Source: Petaurus breviceps papuanus
Lineage: Eukaryota > Chordata > Mammalia > Diprotodontia > Petauridae
Reading direction: 5' to 3'
Assembly: GCA_028583685.1 (NCBI GenBank)
Contig: JAMXIF010001210.1
Location: 6,308,194 to 6,372,193 of the forward strand
Length of the DNA stretch: 64,000 nucleotides
The position numbers and the translations under genes are program-made. Below the pieces are notes generated by a model. It searched no databases, was not told where the DNA came from, and was given only the letters and a program-made list of their open reading frames with translations. Of the stretch, positions 21,785 through 32,919 are shown piece after piece; within the stretch, counting starts at the first letter, position 1; each line of letters opens with the position of its first letter.

Positions 21785-22382
21785 TAGAGCTTCTCAGAAT
21801 TTAGAGTTAGAAGGAACCTCAACTACATTCTAGTCAGGTGCATTTGTTGTTCAGCCATGTCCCACCCTTAATGACCCTGTGTAGCAGTGGTTAACCAGAA
21901 ATTGAAGTGGTTAACCATTTCCTTCAGCAAACAGATTAAGTGACTTTTCCAGGGTCACACAGTTAGTGAGTGTCTGAGGCTGGATTTGAACCCAGGTCTT
22001 CATGACTTCAGTCCTAGCACTCTATTCAATGAGCCATCCAACAGCCAAACCCATACCTAAAAGGAATATACATTATGACATATTCGAGACTCTTCCTCCA
22101 GCTACTGCTTGACTTCCAACAATAGGGAACCTTCACATCTTAAGGCAACCTATCCCACTTTGTGTAGCTTTCAGTGTTAGAAAGTTTTCCTGACATCAAG
22201 CGTAAATGTGCTTCTCGGATACCTCCAACCCTTTGTTCCTGGTTCTGCCCTCTGGGGGCCAACCAGGACATGATAGCCCTTCAAATATTTGAAGACATCT
22301 CTCTTGTCCCCACTGGGTTTTCTCTTAGTCAGACTATAAACATGCCCATTTCCTTCAACCAATCTACTTATGATTGTGACAT
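21785..22382 (-). repeat. CR1/L3-type LINE 3' region, antisense, split by a SINE
   Basis: The left part ttagagttagaaggaacctc, then caactacattctagtc, is separated by a SINE from the right part. The right part reads ctgcttgacttccaacaata, gggaaccttcacatcttaag, gaaagttttcctgacatcaa, ggttctgccctctgggggcc, cccttcaaatatttgaagac and cccatttccttcaaccaa. This is typical antisense CR1/L3 text. Confidence 0.7.
21838..22052 (-). repeat. RTE-tailed tRNA SINE, antisense, nested
   Basis: The plus strand begins gcatttgttgttcagccatg, the antisense of an RTE-type tail. It continues to gtgacttttccagggtcaca, cagttagtgagtgtctgagg, ctggatttgaacccaggtct and caatgagccatccaacagcc (antisense tRNA head). Confidence 0.82.
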
Positions 22383-22829
22383 AAAATGAATGAAATATAA
22401 TATGATATAGGAAGAAACAGGTATTTTTGGGGGGAGGGCATTCCTGAACATGATAGTTACTTTAATTCTTTGTACTAATGATAAACCATGCTACCCATCC
22501 CGCGACAGAAAAGTACTGGACTCAAAATGCAGGTTGAGATGTACTTATGGACATGACAACCAATGTGGGAATTTATTTGCTCAAATATACGTATTTGTTA
22601 CAAGGGCTCTGTTTTACTTCCCCGCCCCCCACCATGGAGAGGTAGAAGGTATTAGGTAGATAAAACTTTTTTTTTTTCAATTTGAAAAATTAAATTAAAT
22701 TTTAAAAGAGAAGAAAACAGATGTAAAAAATAGTGGTGTTGAAAAGATGGACCTTTGTTTCAGAAAGGAATTTGCGGTCATTAAAAGTGCTACATGTTTT
22801 CCAAATATAATCCTCTATTTTCTCTTCCT
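22383..22829. other. Unique sequence, nothing recognised
   Basis: AT-rich with short homopolymers. No gene or family was assigned. Confidence 0.4.
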
Positions 22830-23222
22830 CTATTCACTTCTGGGCCCATTTAACTGTTCATCTGCAATGCCTGTCCAAGGTACATGTACCGATGGGCCAA
22901 CTCTATGAGTTACCCATCCAAATGCCTATCAGTCTGGCAGTAGACATTCTTTATCTTTCTGCATTTTTCCCCCTGTGTGCAATGTTAGGCCAAACCCTTT
23001 TAAGCAATTATGGATCTCATTTAGGAGGCTCTGCAATGTTCCAGTATTTCATGCTGTCAACCCAGTGTCATCTCCAAACAGAAGCATCATGTAGAAGACC
23101 TTACTATTTAGATGAAATCCATCTTCCATTTGGATGCCCCGCCATAACAGTGGCAAACTCCTTCAGTGGGCCTCACCTGATATTGATAGTGAGAGGATTG
23201 GCAAAGTTATCTCACTCATTCC
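22830..23222 (-). repeat. RTE (BovB-like) LINE, reverse-transcriptase fragment
   Basis: Read on the minus strand it gives a degraded RTE signature. Near the end is tacatgtaccttggacaggc, encoding YLGQALQM, the counterpart of the RTE 'YLGQT..M...' block that precedes the NRR.AGWAAF region. The same block occurs in the RTE copy at 61430-62900. Many stops are present. The long open frame on the opposite strand (22892-23263) is a shadow. Confidence 0.6.
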
Positions 23223-23372
23223 ATTGTTGTTCTTTGGTTGTTTTTACATCTGACTCTTCGTGACCCCATTTGGAGTTTTCTTGGCAGATATACTGGAGTG
23301 ATTTGCCATTTCCTTCTCTAGCTCATTTTACAGATGAGGAAACTGATGTCAATAGGGTTAAGTGGCATGCAT
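23223..23372 (-). repeat. RTE-tailed SINE, 3' half, antisense
   Basis: The plus strand shows ttgttgttctttggttgttt, then gactcttcgtgaccccattt, ggagttttcttggcagatat, actggagtgatttgccattt, cattttacagatgaggaaac and gttaagtggc. It abuts the RTE fragment. Confidence 0.85.
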
Positions 23373-23515
23373 AGGTGCACAAATATATGTACACATATTT
23401 ATATACACTTACATATATGTGTCTACACATATGTGGAAGAAAACTTTTTCTATATATGTATATGTACATGTGTGTATGTATGTGTGTACATATAGACTTG
23501 TGTATATATCTTAAA
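23373..23515 (+). repeat. TA/CA-rich simple repeat
   Basis: Long alternating runs such as gtacacatatttatatacac and tatatatgtatatgtacatg. Confidence 0.85.
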
Positions 23516-24035
23516 TAATACTTCCTCCAGGAAAACTTTCTAATTTCTTACTCTCCTCCTATGACTAAAAGTATCTTCATTCCTCTATCTCTCATCTTTC
23601 CCTCTCTCATCTCCTGTATGTACTTGTCACAAAATATTTTATGTTATAATAATGTATCTATGTCTTCTTTAATACTATATTTTAAGTTCCTTGAGAACAA
23701 GGATTTTTCATACTTGTATTACCAGTGACAAAAGCAATTATTTTTTAGCTGTTTCTCAGTCATGTCTGAATCTTTGTGATGCCTTTTGGAGTTTTCTTGA
23801 CAAAGATACTGAAATAGTTTGCCATTTCCTTCTCTAGCTCATTTTACAAATGAGGAAACTGAAATAAACAAGGTTAAGTGACTGGCCCAGGGTCACACAG
23901 CTAGTAAGTGTTTGAGACTGGATTTGAACTCAGGAAGGTGAATCTTCTAGACATTACACCACCTAGTTGCCCCGAGACTAGAGCAGTACCCTATCCAGAG
24001 TGGGCACTTAATAAGAGTTTGCTGACTTGAAATTC
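23516..24035 (+). repeat. L2 3' end, split by a SINE
   Basis: The first half has tacttcctccaggaaaactt, ctcctgtatgtacttgtcac and taagttccttgagaacaagg. After the SINE it resumes cagtaccctatccagagtgg, then gcacttaataagagtttgct and gacttgaa. Confidence 0.85.
23735..23978 (-). repeat. RTE-tailed tRNA SINE, antisense, nested in L2
   Basis: The segment shows cagtcatgtctgaatctttg, ggagttttcttgacaaagat, tgccatttccttctctagct, cattttacaaatgaggaaac, gcccagggtcacacagctag and tacaccacctagttgcc. Full length. Confidence 0.9.
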
Positions 24036-24574
24036 TCTGAACTCAGTTGCCTACACGATCTACTATAGGGCTGGTTTTCCTCACATATTCCATAATTAGA
24101 GCCTTTGGAGTCCTTCCAAATCCCCAGTCTCTGGCTGCCAGCTGTGACAGAAGGAAATCTTTCTGAGTCATAGTTTGTCCGGGGACCTTCTTCCTTAAAT
24201 GTTACAATCCAAATCCAGGGCCCAAGTGAGATTTATAAGTTTCTATGTGTGAAATTTAAATAATTAATATCTAACTAAGTGCTTTTCTACCTAAAATATT
24301 TCAGAAGATGATTACTATTTTATAAGGTTATTACAAAAGCCTATTTCTTATGGGGATGGTGCTACAGAGCTACAAATCATGGAATTTGGTCATCTTAGAA
24401 GAATTAAAATTGCAAATAACTGACAGAAAAATGGAAGGACAGGTGGTCTACACAAGGAACTCCTGTATGGTGCCACTGATAACTTGTACATAAGAAGTCA
24501 GATAAAATATGTTATTGACAATACTGTATGAATGGAAAGGACTGTGGGGCAATCATATACAACCACAGGATGAA
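24036..24574. other. Unique sequence, nothing recognised
   Basis: No signal found on either strand. Confidence 0.4.
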
Positions 24575-24765
24575 AGATTTAGAGCTGGAAGGGCCCTTAG
24601 AGGTCATTCATTTAGTGCATCTCTATCATTTTACAGATGAGAATACTAAGACCCAGAGAGACTAAGGGACTTGCCTATGGTTGATCAGAGCTGGGATTTG
24701 AACTGAGAGCTTATGATTCATTGTGTTTGGCATTTTCAACTAGACCATACTGCTTCCTATTAAGG
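24575..24765 (-). repeat. CORE/tRNA SINE, antisense
   Basis: The segment shows gatttagagctggaagggcc, cttagaggtcattc, cattttacagatgagaatac, ccagagagactaagggactt and gcccatactgcttcc-like text at the end. Confidence 0.8.
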
Positions 24766-24784
24766 CATGAGCTGCATTACCTCC

Positions 24785-24935
24785 CTGGCTCAGTGGATAG
24801 GACACCGGACCTGGAATTAGGAAGACTCATCTCCCTGAGTTCAACAAGGGCCTCAGACACTTACCAGCTGTGTGGCCCTGGGCAAGTCACCTGTTTGCCT
24901 CAGTTTCCTCATCTGCAAAAAGGTGATCTCATAAG
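24785..24935 (+). repeat. tRNA-derived SINE
   Basis: The segment shows ggctcagtggataggacacc, ggacctggaattaggaagac, gcctcagacacttaccagct, gtgtggccctgggcaagtca and cagtttcctcatctgcaaaa. Confidence 0.85.
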
Positions 24936-25190
24936 ATCTCATCTCAATAATGAGAAACAATGGATAGACAACCAGAGTGCTTTTCACTTTCCCCTCTCCC
25001 TCACTTACATTCAATCAATTACCAAATTGGGGGAAATTATATCAGGAAATATGGGGAAGTCCTTTGTTTTAGAAACATCCCTGGAGTTTTACTTTAGTGT
25101 GAGGCAAAGCCAGAAAAAGAATTGAACCTTTTTGGAATCAGACCCACAAGATCAAACTTTAGTCCATATGAACCCAAATTGCCATGGGCT
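24936..25190. other. Unique sequence
   Basis: Nothing recognised. Confidence 0.35.
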
Positions 25191-25268
25191 GGGAGGTAGG
25201 TATTTGGATGCTAGTGCCTGATACAGCACCTAATAAAGACTTCTTGATGGATTGACTTGTTGACTTGG
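25190..25268 (+). repeat. L2 3' terminus
   Basis: The segment cctgatacagcacctaataa, then agacttcttgatggattgac, is the L2 3' end with its TGATTGA-like tail. Confidence 0.65.
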
Positions 25269-25744
25269 CCTGAGATTTGCTGACTATAAATGCAGCTTCC
25301 ATTATCCTAAAATGCTCCCCCTCCCCCCGAAACTGATCTCCTTCCTCCTTCCTTAGATCATTAGAAATACCCCATGCCAGGAGCAGAAAAAGGAAACTCA
25401 ACCTTCTATTTCCCTGCTGGCGGCTAATTTAGTTCTGTCTGGCAAATCCAAAAGCAAGAACCCTTGGCACTTAGTACCTTCAGCTGGGATACTGCCTGTG
25501 AAGTGTGAAATAAAGTGCTTATTATGCACCATTCCAGGCACAGATCCCACAGAGCAATGGTTCCTTTGACTGACGTTTACAAAGGTCTTCCCTGACCCAC
25601 ACAAATGATTAGGCTAAAACACTACTCCCATTCCTAAACATTTGTGTGAATGGTAGATCAATCACTTCATACTGACCATTTCTGCCTGACATGTTTTGAT
25701 TTGAAATTTATATCTGTTTGTTAGTATAAATAACCTTTATGGTA
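25269..25744. other. Unique sequence, nothing recognised
   Basis: There is a short poly-C at 25315-25330. No supported gene. Confidence 0.4.
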
Positions 25745-25930
25745 TACGATCATAGATCAAGGTTTAGAAAAGACTTCAGAAACCATCTAGTCTAATCCCC
25801 TCATTTTACAGATGAGGAAACCGAGGCCCAGACAGGTTAACTATTCTGCCCAAGGTCACACAGGTAATTACAATCCTTTGACTCTAAAGTCACAGCTTTT
25901 CCCACTATACCACTCCCATGTGTCTGAAAT
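25745..25930 (-). repeat. CORE/tRNA SINE, antisense
   Basis: The segment shows gatcatagatcaaggtttag, ccatctagtctaatcccctc, attttacagatgaggaaacc, gaggcccagacaggttaact and gcccaaggtcacacaggtaa. Confidence 0.85.
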
Positions 25931-26019
25931 TACATGATTTTTAAAATCAGCTAATTTTTATTAACATTTTTATCAACTTAACTTGAATCAGAGGACTCAA
26001 AACCCATAGTTAGTGTTCA

Positions 26020-26275
26020 TCTATGCTTTTTATTAAATACCTAGCATTTATATACTTATTTTACATTCACCATCTTATTTGATCCCCATAACAACCCTGC
26101 ATGGTTGGTTTTGCAGGTATTATTACCACCAATTGACAAAGCCTGTAGAAAATAGGATGAAGAAACACAAGCACACTTGGAGAGGTTAAGTGACTTGTCC
26201 AGGGTAACACAGTAAATTCAGGATCAAAGCCCGGTCTCTCCAAGTCCAGCCCTACCACACTGTCTTTTATCATAG
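26020..26275 (-). repeat. MIR, antisense, with internal disruption
   Basis: The segment shows ttatatacttattttacatt, gatccccataacaaccctgc, aggtattattaccacc and gagaggttaagtgacttgtc. About 40 bp of extra sequence separates the two halves. Confidence 0.75.
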
Positions 26276-26460
26276 AACGTTGTAGGATTTTGGACTAAAG
26301 CGAGAATGAACCTTAGTTATCCAGTCCCATCTCCTCCTTTGACAGATCAACAGAGAATCCCAGTGAAGGTGAGTTATTTGTCAGATACCAAACAGACAGA
26401 CAGTCAAAAGGCAAGAGTAGGATCCATATTCCCAGAGGTAATGTAGGACCATTGCTCTAG
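26276..26460 (-). repeat. CORE/tRNA SINE, antisense, degenerate
   Basis: The segment shows agaatgaaccttagttatcc, agtcccatctcctcctttga, and a weak core at gtgaaggtgagttatttgtc. Confidence 0.55.
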
Positions 26461-26464
26461 GAAA

Positions 26465-27150
26465 TGGCCACTGCTCTGGTGCAGGCCCCCATCACCTCAT
26501 GTTTTCAGTACTGTGATGGCCTGCTGGCAGGTCTGCCTGCCTCAGGTCTCTCCCTAACTCTAAGTCATTCTCCATTCAGCCACTGAAGTGATTTTTCTGA
26601 AATGCAAATCTGATCACATTACCCCCCTCTACTCAATAAACTCCAGTGCCTTCCAGGAACAAATACAAAATGCTCTCTTTGGCATTCATAACCTAGCCAC
26701 TCCTATCTTTCCAGTGTTCTTATGCATTCATTACTCCCCAACATATACTCATTGATCCAGTAACACTGGCCTGCTGACTTTGACATGACACTCTATCTCT
26801 TGACTCTGGGAATTTTCTCTGGCTATCCCCCCTGCTAGAAATGCTCTCTCTCCTCCTCTTCAACTACTGACCTCCCTGGCTTCCTTTTAAGTCCCTAACT
26901 AAAAACCCACCTTTTACAGGAAACCTCCTATCCCTCTTAATTCCAGCGCCTTCCCTCTATTAATTATTTTCTACTTGTCCTGTACATAGTGTGCTTTGTA
27001 TACAGCATATTTGTGTGCATGTTGTCCCATTAGACTGGAAACTCCTTGAGGGCAAGGACTGTCTTTTGCCTCACCTTGTATCCCCAGTGCTCAGTATGAT
27101 GTCAGACATATAGAAAGTACTCAATAAATATTCATTGAATTGAATTGAAT
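26465..27150 (+). repeat. L2 LINE 3' ~0.7 kb
   Basis: The L2 ORF2 C-terminal/3' UTR runs in order: gatttttctgaaatgcaaat, ctgatcacattacccccctc, caataaactccagtgccttc, gaaatgctctctctcctcct, ccttttacaggaaacctcct, ttagactggaaactccttga, gggcaaggactgtcttttgc, and the end actcaataaatattcattga. Confidence 0.93.
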
Positions 27151-27440
27151 TCCACAAGTAGGCATATATCCCAAGGAGATAAATGGCAAAAAGAAAGGTT
27201 TCATATTTACCAAGATCCCAAGGAGATGAATGGCAAAAAGAAAGGTTTCATATTTACCAAGATTTATAGAAGTACTATTTTTGCAGTAGCAAAGAATTGG
27301 AAACAAAGTAGATGCCCATGGATTGGGGAATGGCAAAACAAATTATGTGAATGCAATGTAACATTACTAGACTATGATGAATACAGTCACTACAGAGGCA
27401 CATGGGAAATCTGTAAATGTAAGGGGAAAGGGCAGATAGT
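27150..27440 (+). repeat. L1 ORF2 C-terminal fragment with a 46 bp tandem duplication
   Basis: Decoded text includes PKEINGKKKGFIFTKIYRST, IFAVAKNWKQSRCPWIGEW and YRGTW. This is the L1 ORF2p C-terminus (human counterpart 'LFTIAKTWNQPKCPSM'). The segment 27171-27216 is repeated at 27217-27262 (cccaaggagatgaatggcaa...), a local tandem duplication within the fragment. Frames are broken. Confidence 0.78.
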
Positions 27441-27950
27441 CATTGAGAAATGTATCAAATGCAAAACAATAGATAGCAATATATATTTTTAAACACACAT
27501 AAAATTCTTCCAACTTTGTGAAAATGAAGTATGAAAATCAACCCAATGTGAGAAAACAGTGATAGGGTAAGAAATTAGAAGTTTACTTTGTAGAAAATTA
27601 GAAATTAGATCTCCAGGGAAATGTAAAATTAAGAGAGATCTTTTTCTTTTACTCTTTCCACCACAGTGGAAGATGTGCAACTTGCTTCTAAGACGTTTAA
27701 TAACAGACCAACTGAGACTATTAAGCATAATAAACTAATGTCTCCACTTTTCCATATGATAATTTTCCCCAAATGTTCAAATCCTGTTGTATTAACTGTC
27801 ATTGGAGAAGTCATGATTTGCTACTTGCACAATGATAACTGGATCCTTCTTAAATTTAGAAGAGGATACCAGACTGAATTATTTTAAACAATAATTATAT
27901 TTATTGCTTTCCCAAAATTCAATTGGCCTGCTGATTTTTATTCCTGTGCC
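27441..27950. other. Probably L1 3' UTR remnant then unique sequence
   Basis: 27441-27490 may be a continuing L1 3' UTR. The rest shows nothing I can assign. Confidence 0.35.
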
Positions 27951-27966
27951 AAGGCTCTTTTTTTTT

Positions 27967-28122
27967 CTTTTTTGGAGGGGGGAAGGTAGGGCAATTGGGG
28001 TTAAGTGACTTGCCCAAGGTCACATAGGTAGTTTTGTGTTAAGTGTCTGAGGCCTCATTTGAACTTAGGTCCTCCTGACTCCAGGGTCAATGCTCTATTC
28101 ACTGTGCCACCTAGTCACCCTG
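27967..28122 (-). repeat. Marsupial tRNA SINE, antisense, with target-site duplication
   Basis: The plus strand shows ggcaattggggttaagtgac, ttgcccaaggtcacataggt, gaggcctcatttgaacttag and cactgtgccacctagtcacc. The direct repeat AGGCTCTTTTTTTT flanks it (from 27952 and 28123). Confidence 0.9.
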
Positions 28123-28319
28123 AGGCTCTTTTTTTTAATGGATTAGCAATAAATTTACATAGTAAGTATGTGCAAACTCTTCATTTTGAGGAGAGTCATG
28201 CTGGTCTAGAAGTTCAATTAGAAACCTTTTCATTTCATACTTACTAAATATATAAGCTCTAACTTTCATTCAACTCTTTTCAGAAAATGATACAAAAAGA
28301 GATGCAAATCATAAAGGCT

Positions 28320-28490
28320 CATAGTTTCATAGAGTTAAATTTAGCATAGATATTAGAGGCCCATATCCTCATTTTACAGATGATGGGCAAGAGCTTAAGT
28401 GACTTAGAATCACACAGTTAGTTTTAGGTGATATTTGAAATCAGATCTCCCTAACTCTAAGTCCGGTTCTCTTTCCAATATGCCATCTAA
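28320..28490 (-). repeat. CORE SINE, antisense
   Basis: The segment shows cctcattttacagatgatgg, gagcttaagtgacttagaat, cacacagttagttttaggtg and atatttgaaatcagatctcc. Confidence 0.7.
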
Positions 28491-29094
28491 AATATTATCA
28501 TACACTTCTATAGCATTATCTCCATTTACTTTGATCTGACCTTCTCTCCTTTCACTGTTTTGACTGATTTTCAGAGTAGAAATTCCATTGTGTGTCCAAT
28601 TAGTTCGTAAACTCATAGAGGGTAAAAGCCAAGAGGACTAGTATCTTCCAGATTTCCCTTACCCCAACATTGGTTAGGAAAAAGGAACAAAACCAGACCT
28701 TGACAAGCCTGGCCCCAGGGGAAAGGAGAGAACCAAACCACCAGAACCAGGGCTTCCTGGTGAACTTTGACTGTATGGGTGTAGCCTCACGGTCATTTTG
28801 AAGTATAAAAGGTCCCATGCATTCAAGATCTGGGTCTTTCTGGCTTGGTAGATGTTTGAAAATCACTTGAGTCACCATATCCTGCCCTGCAGAATGGAAG
28901 CATTTCCATAGACAGATGAAGGAAGCTGAATCTTTAGAAGCATAGTGCCTCATTTCATCTCAGAACTGAACCTGAAGAAACAGAATTCCATTTTATGTTT
29001 CACAAAATCACAAGAGCCTAGAATTGGAAAGGATTCCGGGAAGCATCTAGTTCAGCTAATTCCTTAACTGAATAGCAAGAGGACTCCAAGATAG
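28491..29094. other. Mostly unique sequence, SINE-like trace at 28990-29080
   Basis: A 117-codon minus-strand frame (28600-28953) has no recognisable domain. The segment cctagaattggaaaggattc, then catctagttcagc, is a possible SINE/CR1 trace. Confidence 0.4.
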
Positions 29095-29099
29095 AGGTG

Positions 29100-29192
29100 A
29101 GCATATACATATACACTTAATATGTGTGTATACACATGTATATGTATATGTGGGTGCACACATGTATACCTACATATGAATCTATATGTAAT
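29100..29192 (+). repeat. TA/CA-rich simple repeat
   Basis: Alternating atacatatacacttaatatg and tatacacatgtatatgtata runs. Confidence 0.8.
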
Positions 29193-29276
29193 AATAATGA
29201 AATTTTAAGATCCTTTTATATTGCTAAGCTGACAGGTACTTAGCATCTAGTTTCAAATTAAGCCTCTGTTAAAGAA

Positions 29277-30050
29277 ACAGAAGGTATGAACCCCTGTTGC
29301 TGATGTAACAGGAAGGGACTGAACAGGGAGAAGCAATACTGTATATAAGGAAAAACCCCAGCTGGGAAGGTCAGAATTTCCAGGGAACTTGTGGTGGTGG
29401 AGCTTCTTCTGAGGGCCAGCCAAGCTGCTGAGGACTTCCAAAGGCCAGCCAGAGCTGCGAGAGGTGACTGTGGTATTGGTACTTTGTTTATGGCTTTGTT
29501 AAGCCTTAACTTCTCAGGAACAGAGACTGTGAAGAATTTAAAATGGACTGGACACTGTGAGCTTCAAGCTGGAACAGGAACTGCATGGAGAGCTGGACAA
29601 GGAGCTGGGAGCTGTCTGCCTTTGAATCCAGGTGACAGTTTGGTGAATTCAGGTAGGAGCTGGGACCATGGAAGGGGAATCAGGGAAGCTGAGAGCCAGC
29701 CTTGAGTCAAGCTGAAAGAAGACTTTACTTGGATACTGTGTACTGACTGAGAAGATTATGATTTGCTGTGACCTAGGGGTGGAGAACTTTGACTTTTGTA
29801 TTTTGTGATTGAATTAAGGACTCTGTGATTGACTAAATGAATGTACTTTGTTTATGATTGGAAATAAATCTCCAATTGAGATTACTCCAGGAGTGGAGTA
29901 CTTTGATTTTTGTATTTTGTATCTCTTAAGGAGGCAAGCCTCCTTAGGGATGATTGAATGATTAAGTTACTAAATGATTGAGTTACTAAATGATTGTACG
30001 TTGTTGAAAACTGTTGTGACCATTTTGGTGAAAACTATGTGGCCATTCCC
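29277..30050 (+). mobile_element. LTR-retroelement fossil, solo LTR-like (copy A)
   Basis: About 0.77 kb with a TATA-like tatataagg at about 29342, AATAAA near 29862, and TG at the proposed start. Its 3' half (ctgtgattgactaaatgaat, gtactttgtttatgattgga, ggtggagaactttgac) matches the minus-strand LTR fossil at 39213-40366, so both belong to one ERV LTR family. Ends are approximate. I saw no internal retroviral region beside it. Old and inert. Confidence 0.65.
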
Positions 30051-30089
30051 CCCTACCCCCCCAATTGGCTACACTTTCCTCCCTTTCCC

Positions 30090-31465
30090 ATGTCAACACT
30101 TTGGTGAACCAGTGTAACTTGACATTACCCTCTATTCTAGAACCCTCACTGCCCCCCCCCCCCCCAATTTCCCTACCATCAATCAAATCTTGGCCAACCT
30201 TGAATTACTCTCATCATCTGCTTACTTCCCTCCTATTTACTTGCTACTGATTGGAGCTAGAAAAAAAAAACAATCACACAACTATGCTGATTGAGTCCAT
30301 TACAAATTTATATTACATAATCTCAACTGGGCCCTCACTGCATCAAGGCAAACTTTATACATTGCTTACCAATTTGCTTTCCCACTCACCACAACGGCTA
30401 TTCTAAACCTTTCATCCAACCTCAAATTTACTACAGCCCCTCTTCCCATGACTCTTTCACTCCTTCCCAAGGCCCTCACTTCATACTTCACAAAAAAATA
30501 ATTGAAGCCATTTGACAAGAAGAATTTGATAAACCATTTGATTTTCCCATATTAATGTTCCTCAGTCTCCTGTGCTGTCATTTCATCCATCATATCATGC
30601 CTTAACTAACCATGGGTGTCCTCTAGCACAATGTTCTGGTCCCTCTTCTCCCTCTGTATTATCTCACTTGGTGATCCTAAGGTGACATAGATCAATTAGC
30701 ATCTCTTTGCAGATGATTACCAGATGTATATATCCAAGCCTAGTGTTTCTCCTGAACTACAGTTTTTAGACATTTCAAATTGAAGGTAGATAGCTCAAAC
30801 TCAGCATATCATCTGTACCCCTTAAGCCTTCCCCTCTTCCTAATTTTCCAATCATTGTAGAGGGAATCACCTTCCTCCCAGCCTTACAGTCTCAGTGTAA
30901 TCCTCCACCTCTCATGCCCACTCACCATAAATATCCAATCAGTTGCCAAATTGCATCAATTCTACCTTGACAACATCTCTATTTTATGGGTACACGCCTT
31001 CATCACCTAATTCCTTGACTATCACAGTAACCATCCCCCCACTTCAAGCTGGTTCCCACTCCAGTCTGTCCATTCAGCTGCCAAAGTGATTTTCCTAAAG
31101 TGTAGGTCTGCCCATGTCACTGTCCTGTTGCCCTACTCAATAAACTTAGGCTCCCTATTAACCCTAAGAGCAAGTTAAACTCCATTTCTAATTTAAATGA
31201 TTCACAACCTAAGCCCTTCCTTCCTTTCCAGTTTTCTTATACATCACTCCTCTCGACCCAATCCAACGTGAAAGCATATTGGCCTTTGCTATTCCTCCCA
31301 TACAGCGCTCCAACTCCCATCTTCATGCCATTGTATGCTTTAAATTCTCTTTCCTTTCATCTCCACCTCTCAGAATCCCCGGCTTCTTTCAATCAAAACA
31401 TACAGCTTCTTTATTCAGGAGCCCTTTCCTTTAAGAGTTCCCATTTGAGAGGTGTGGCCTGTACC
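30090..31465 (+). repeat. L2 LINE, ~1.35 kb, ORF2 end and 3' region
   Basis: The segment shows ttctggtccctcttctccct, tatctcacttggtgatccta, tttgcagatgattaccagat, gtatatatccaagcctagtg, tagctcaaactcagcatatc, caatcagttgccaaattgca, ttttcctaaagtgtaggtct, actcaataaacttaggctcc and tcaggagccctttcctttaa. It is diverged and has lost its reading frame. A poly-C run sits at about 30151-30165. Confidence 0.88.
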
Positions 31466-32184
31466 TGGAGCAGACTACATAGGACTTAATCAGTGCAGGA
31501 TATGACCCAAGAGTACTCCAGCACTGAATTTTCCTTGTTAATACTTTACATGGTAACTATATTTATTTTCCACATGTAGTCAATAAAAAATTAAGCATTG
31601 TAGTAGATTATGAATAAGACCATTGCTTCTATTTGTCCAAAATTTTAAAAATAAAATGTATACCTCTTAAAATAAAAAATGTAGCTTTTTGAGTCAAAGT
31701 ATGGCACCTACTACGTTGCCAAGAACATAGAGTCATTTATTACACTTTTTTTTTTTTAAGGAAAATAGAGGTCGAAACCTTGAAACAGATTAAATACTAA
31801 ATTAAAATAGAGGTTAGAGACAATTTTATTTCAATCTCTCTAATTAATAACCAATCTGTTACATTCAGGACCATCTGTAGTCTATTCAGTCTTCAATACC
31901 AATCCCCAATATAAATAATTGCAATAAATTGGCTCCTGTTATACAGCAACACTTGTATAGTGCTACATTTGAATGATTTCAGACCTATGTATAAAGTAAA
32001 TTAAATATATTATCAAATTAAAATATTACATTATAAAAATTATATTATTAAATAAATATTGTTCCTTACATGGACCACATTGGTACTTGTTCTCTTTATA
32101 AATTTGAAATTAAATAGGCCTTTCCTCCTACACTACGTATTTTAGTATGAAAATATTAGGTCTTCTCAATACTTAACCAGTTTT
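31466..32184. other. Unique AT-rich sequence
   Basis: No repeat or gene recognised. There are long A/T runs around 31745-31760 and 31980-32060. Confidence 0.45.
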
Positions 32185-32305
32185 TCCACTGTTGGATTTA
32201 TGCCTCAAGGAGGTCAATGATAAAAAGAAAAAATTCATATACACCAAAATATTTATAGCAACACTTTTTTGTGGCGACAAAGAATGGTTATAAAAGACTT
32301 GTTCA
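32185..32305 (+). repeat. L1 ORF2 C-terminal fragment
   Basis: The segment ctgttggatttatgcctcaa, then aaattcatatacaccaaaat and atttatagcaacactttttt, is equivalent to L1 'LLGIYPKE...I..KNVHSSSFC'. A short antisense SINE trace (32300-32370) follows. Confidence 0.6.
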
Positions 32306-32504
32306 GTCACACAACTAAGGCACAATTTGAATTCTTGACTCCATATCCAACAGTGCCACCTGGTGTCCATTTAGGTCTGCTGTCTTTATACTCATTCAAG
32401 TCCCTTCCAATGTTTTGGTCTTTTAGACCAATTAATGCCTATGTATAGTGTAAACACATTTGTTATGTTTAAACAGACACATTGAAACTAGACTCTAGCA
32501 CAGT

Positions 32505-32560
32505 GATGTCATTTTTAGTCCTCAAAGGACAACCAATTAGACTGGACAATAAAGGCAAAG
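32505..32560 (-). repeat. Fragment of the repeat seen at 33111-33219
   Basis: The segment tgatgtcatttttagtcctc, then aaaggacaaccaa, is the inverse of gttgtttgtcttttgttctc, then caagaggaccatgacatca. Family name unknown. Confidence 0.5.
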
Positions 32561-32915
32561 AATTGTGGGCAGACAATACAAACAAACAAAAAGTTCATTG
32601 TTTGTAGGTTTTTAGCCTGGAGGAGAGGAGGAGAGAGGGTTTTGGAAGAAATTTGGGAATAAATTTGCTTTGGGAAAATATATCTAGGTAGTGAGACAAA
32701 AACATGACCCTGGGATTAGCCAAGGGTCCCAAAAGGTAGGAATCCTAACAAGATACTGGGAAGTTGAAATACTAAGCCTAAGAAACCTCTTCATCCTGAA
32801 AAACCCCTTCAGCCTCAGAACTCACTACTCTAAAGTACCCTCTGCCCTGGAATACTGCCTTCTAACTAGGTGGCTCCTCCCAGAACCTCCATTTAAGGAG
32901 GGCACCAGGCCTGCC
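32561..32915. other. Unclassified sequence
   Basis: Part of a 155-codon plus-strand frame (32691-33158) that continues into the L2 and the inserted repeat, so the frame is not a gene. Confidence 0.4.
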
Positions 32916-32919
32916 ATTA

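Noticed and set aside
22892-23263. 123-codon plus-strand frame
   Set aside because: Antisense shadow of the RTE fragment that continues into an RTE-tailed SINE.
28600-28953. 117-codon minus-strand frame
   Set aside because: No recognisable motif, no flanking gene structure, and a length achievable by chance.
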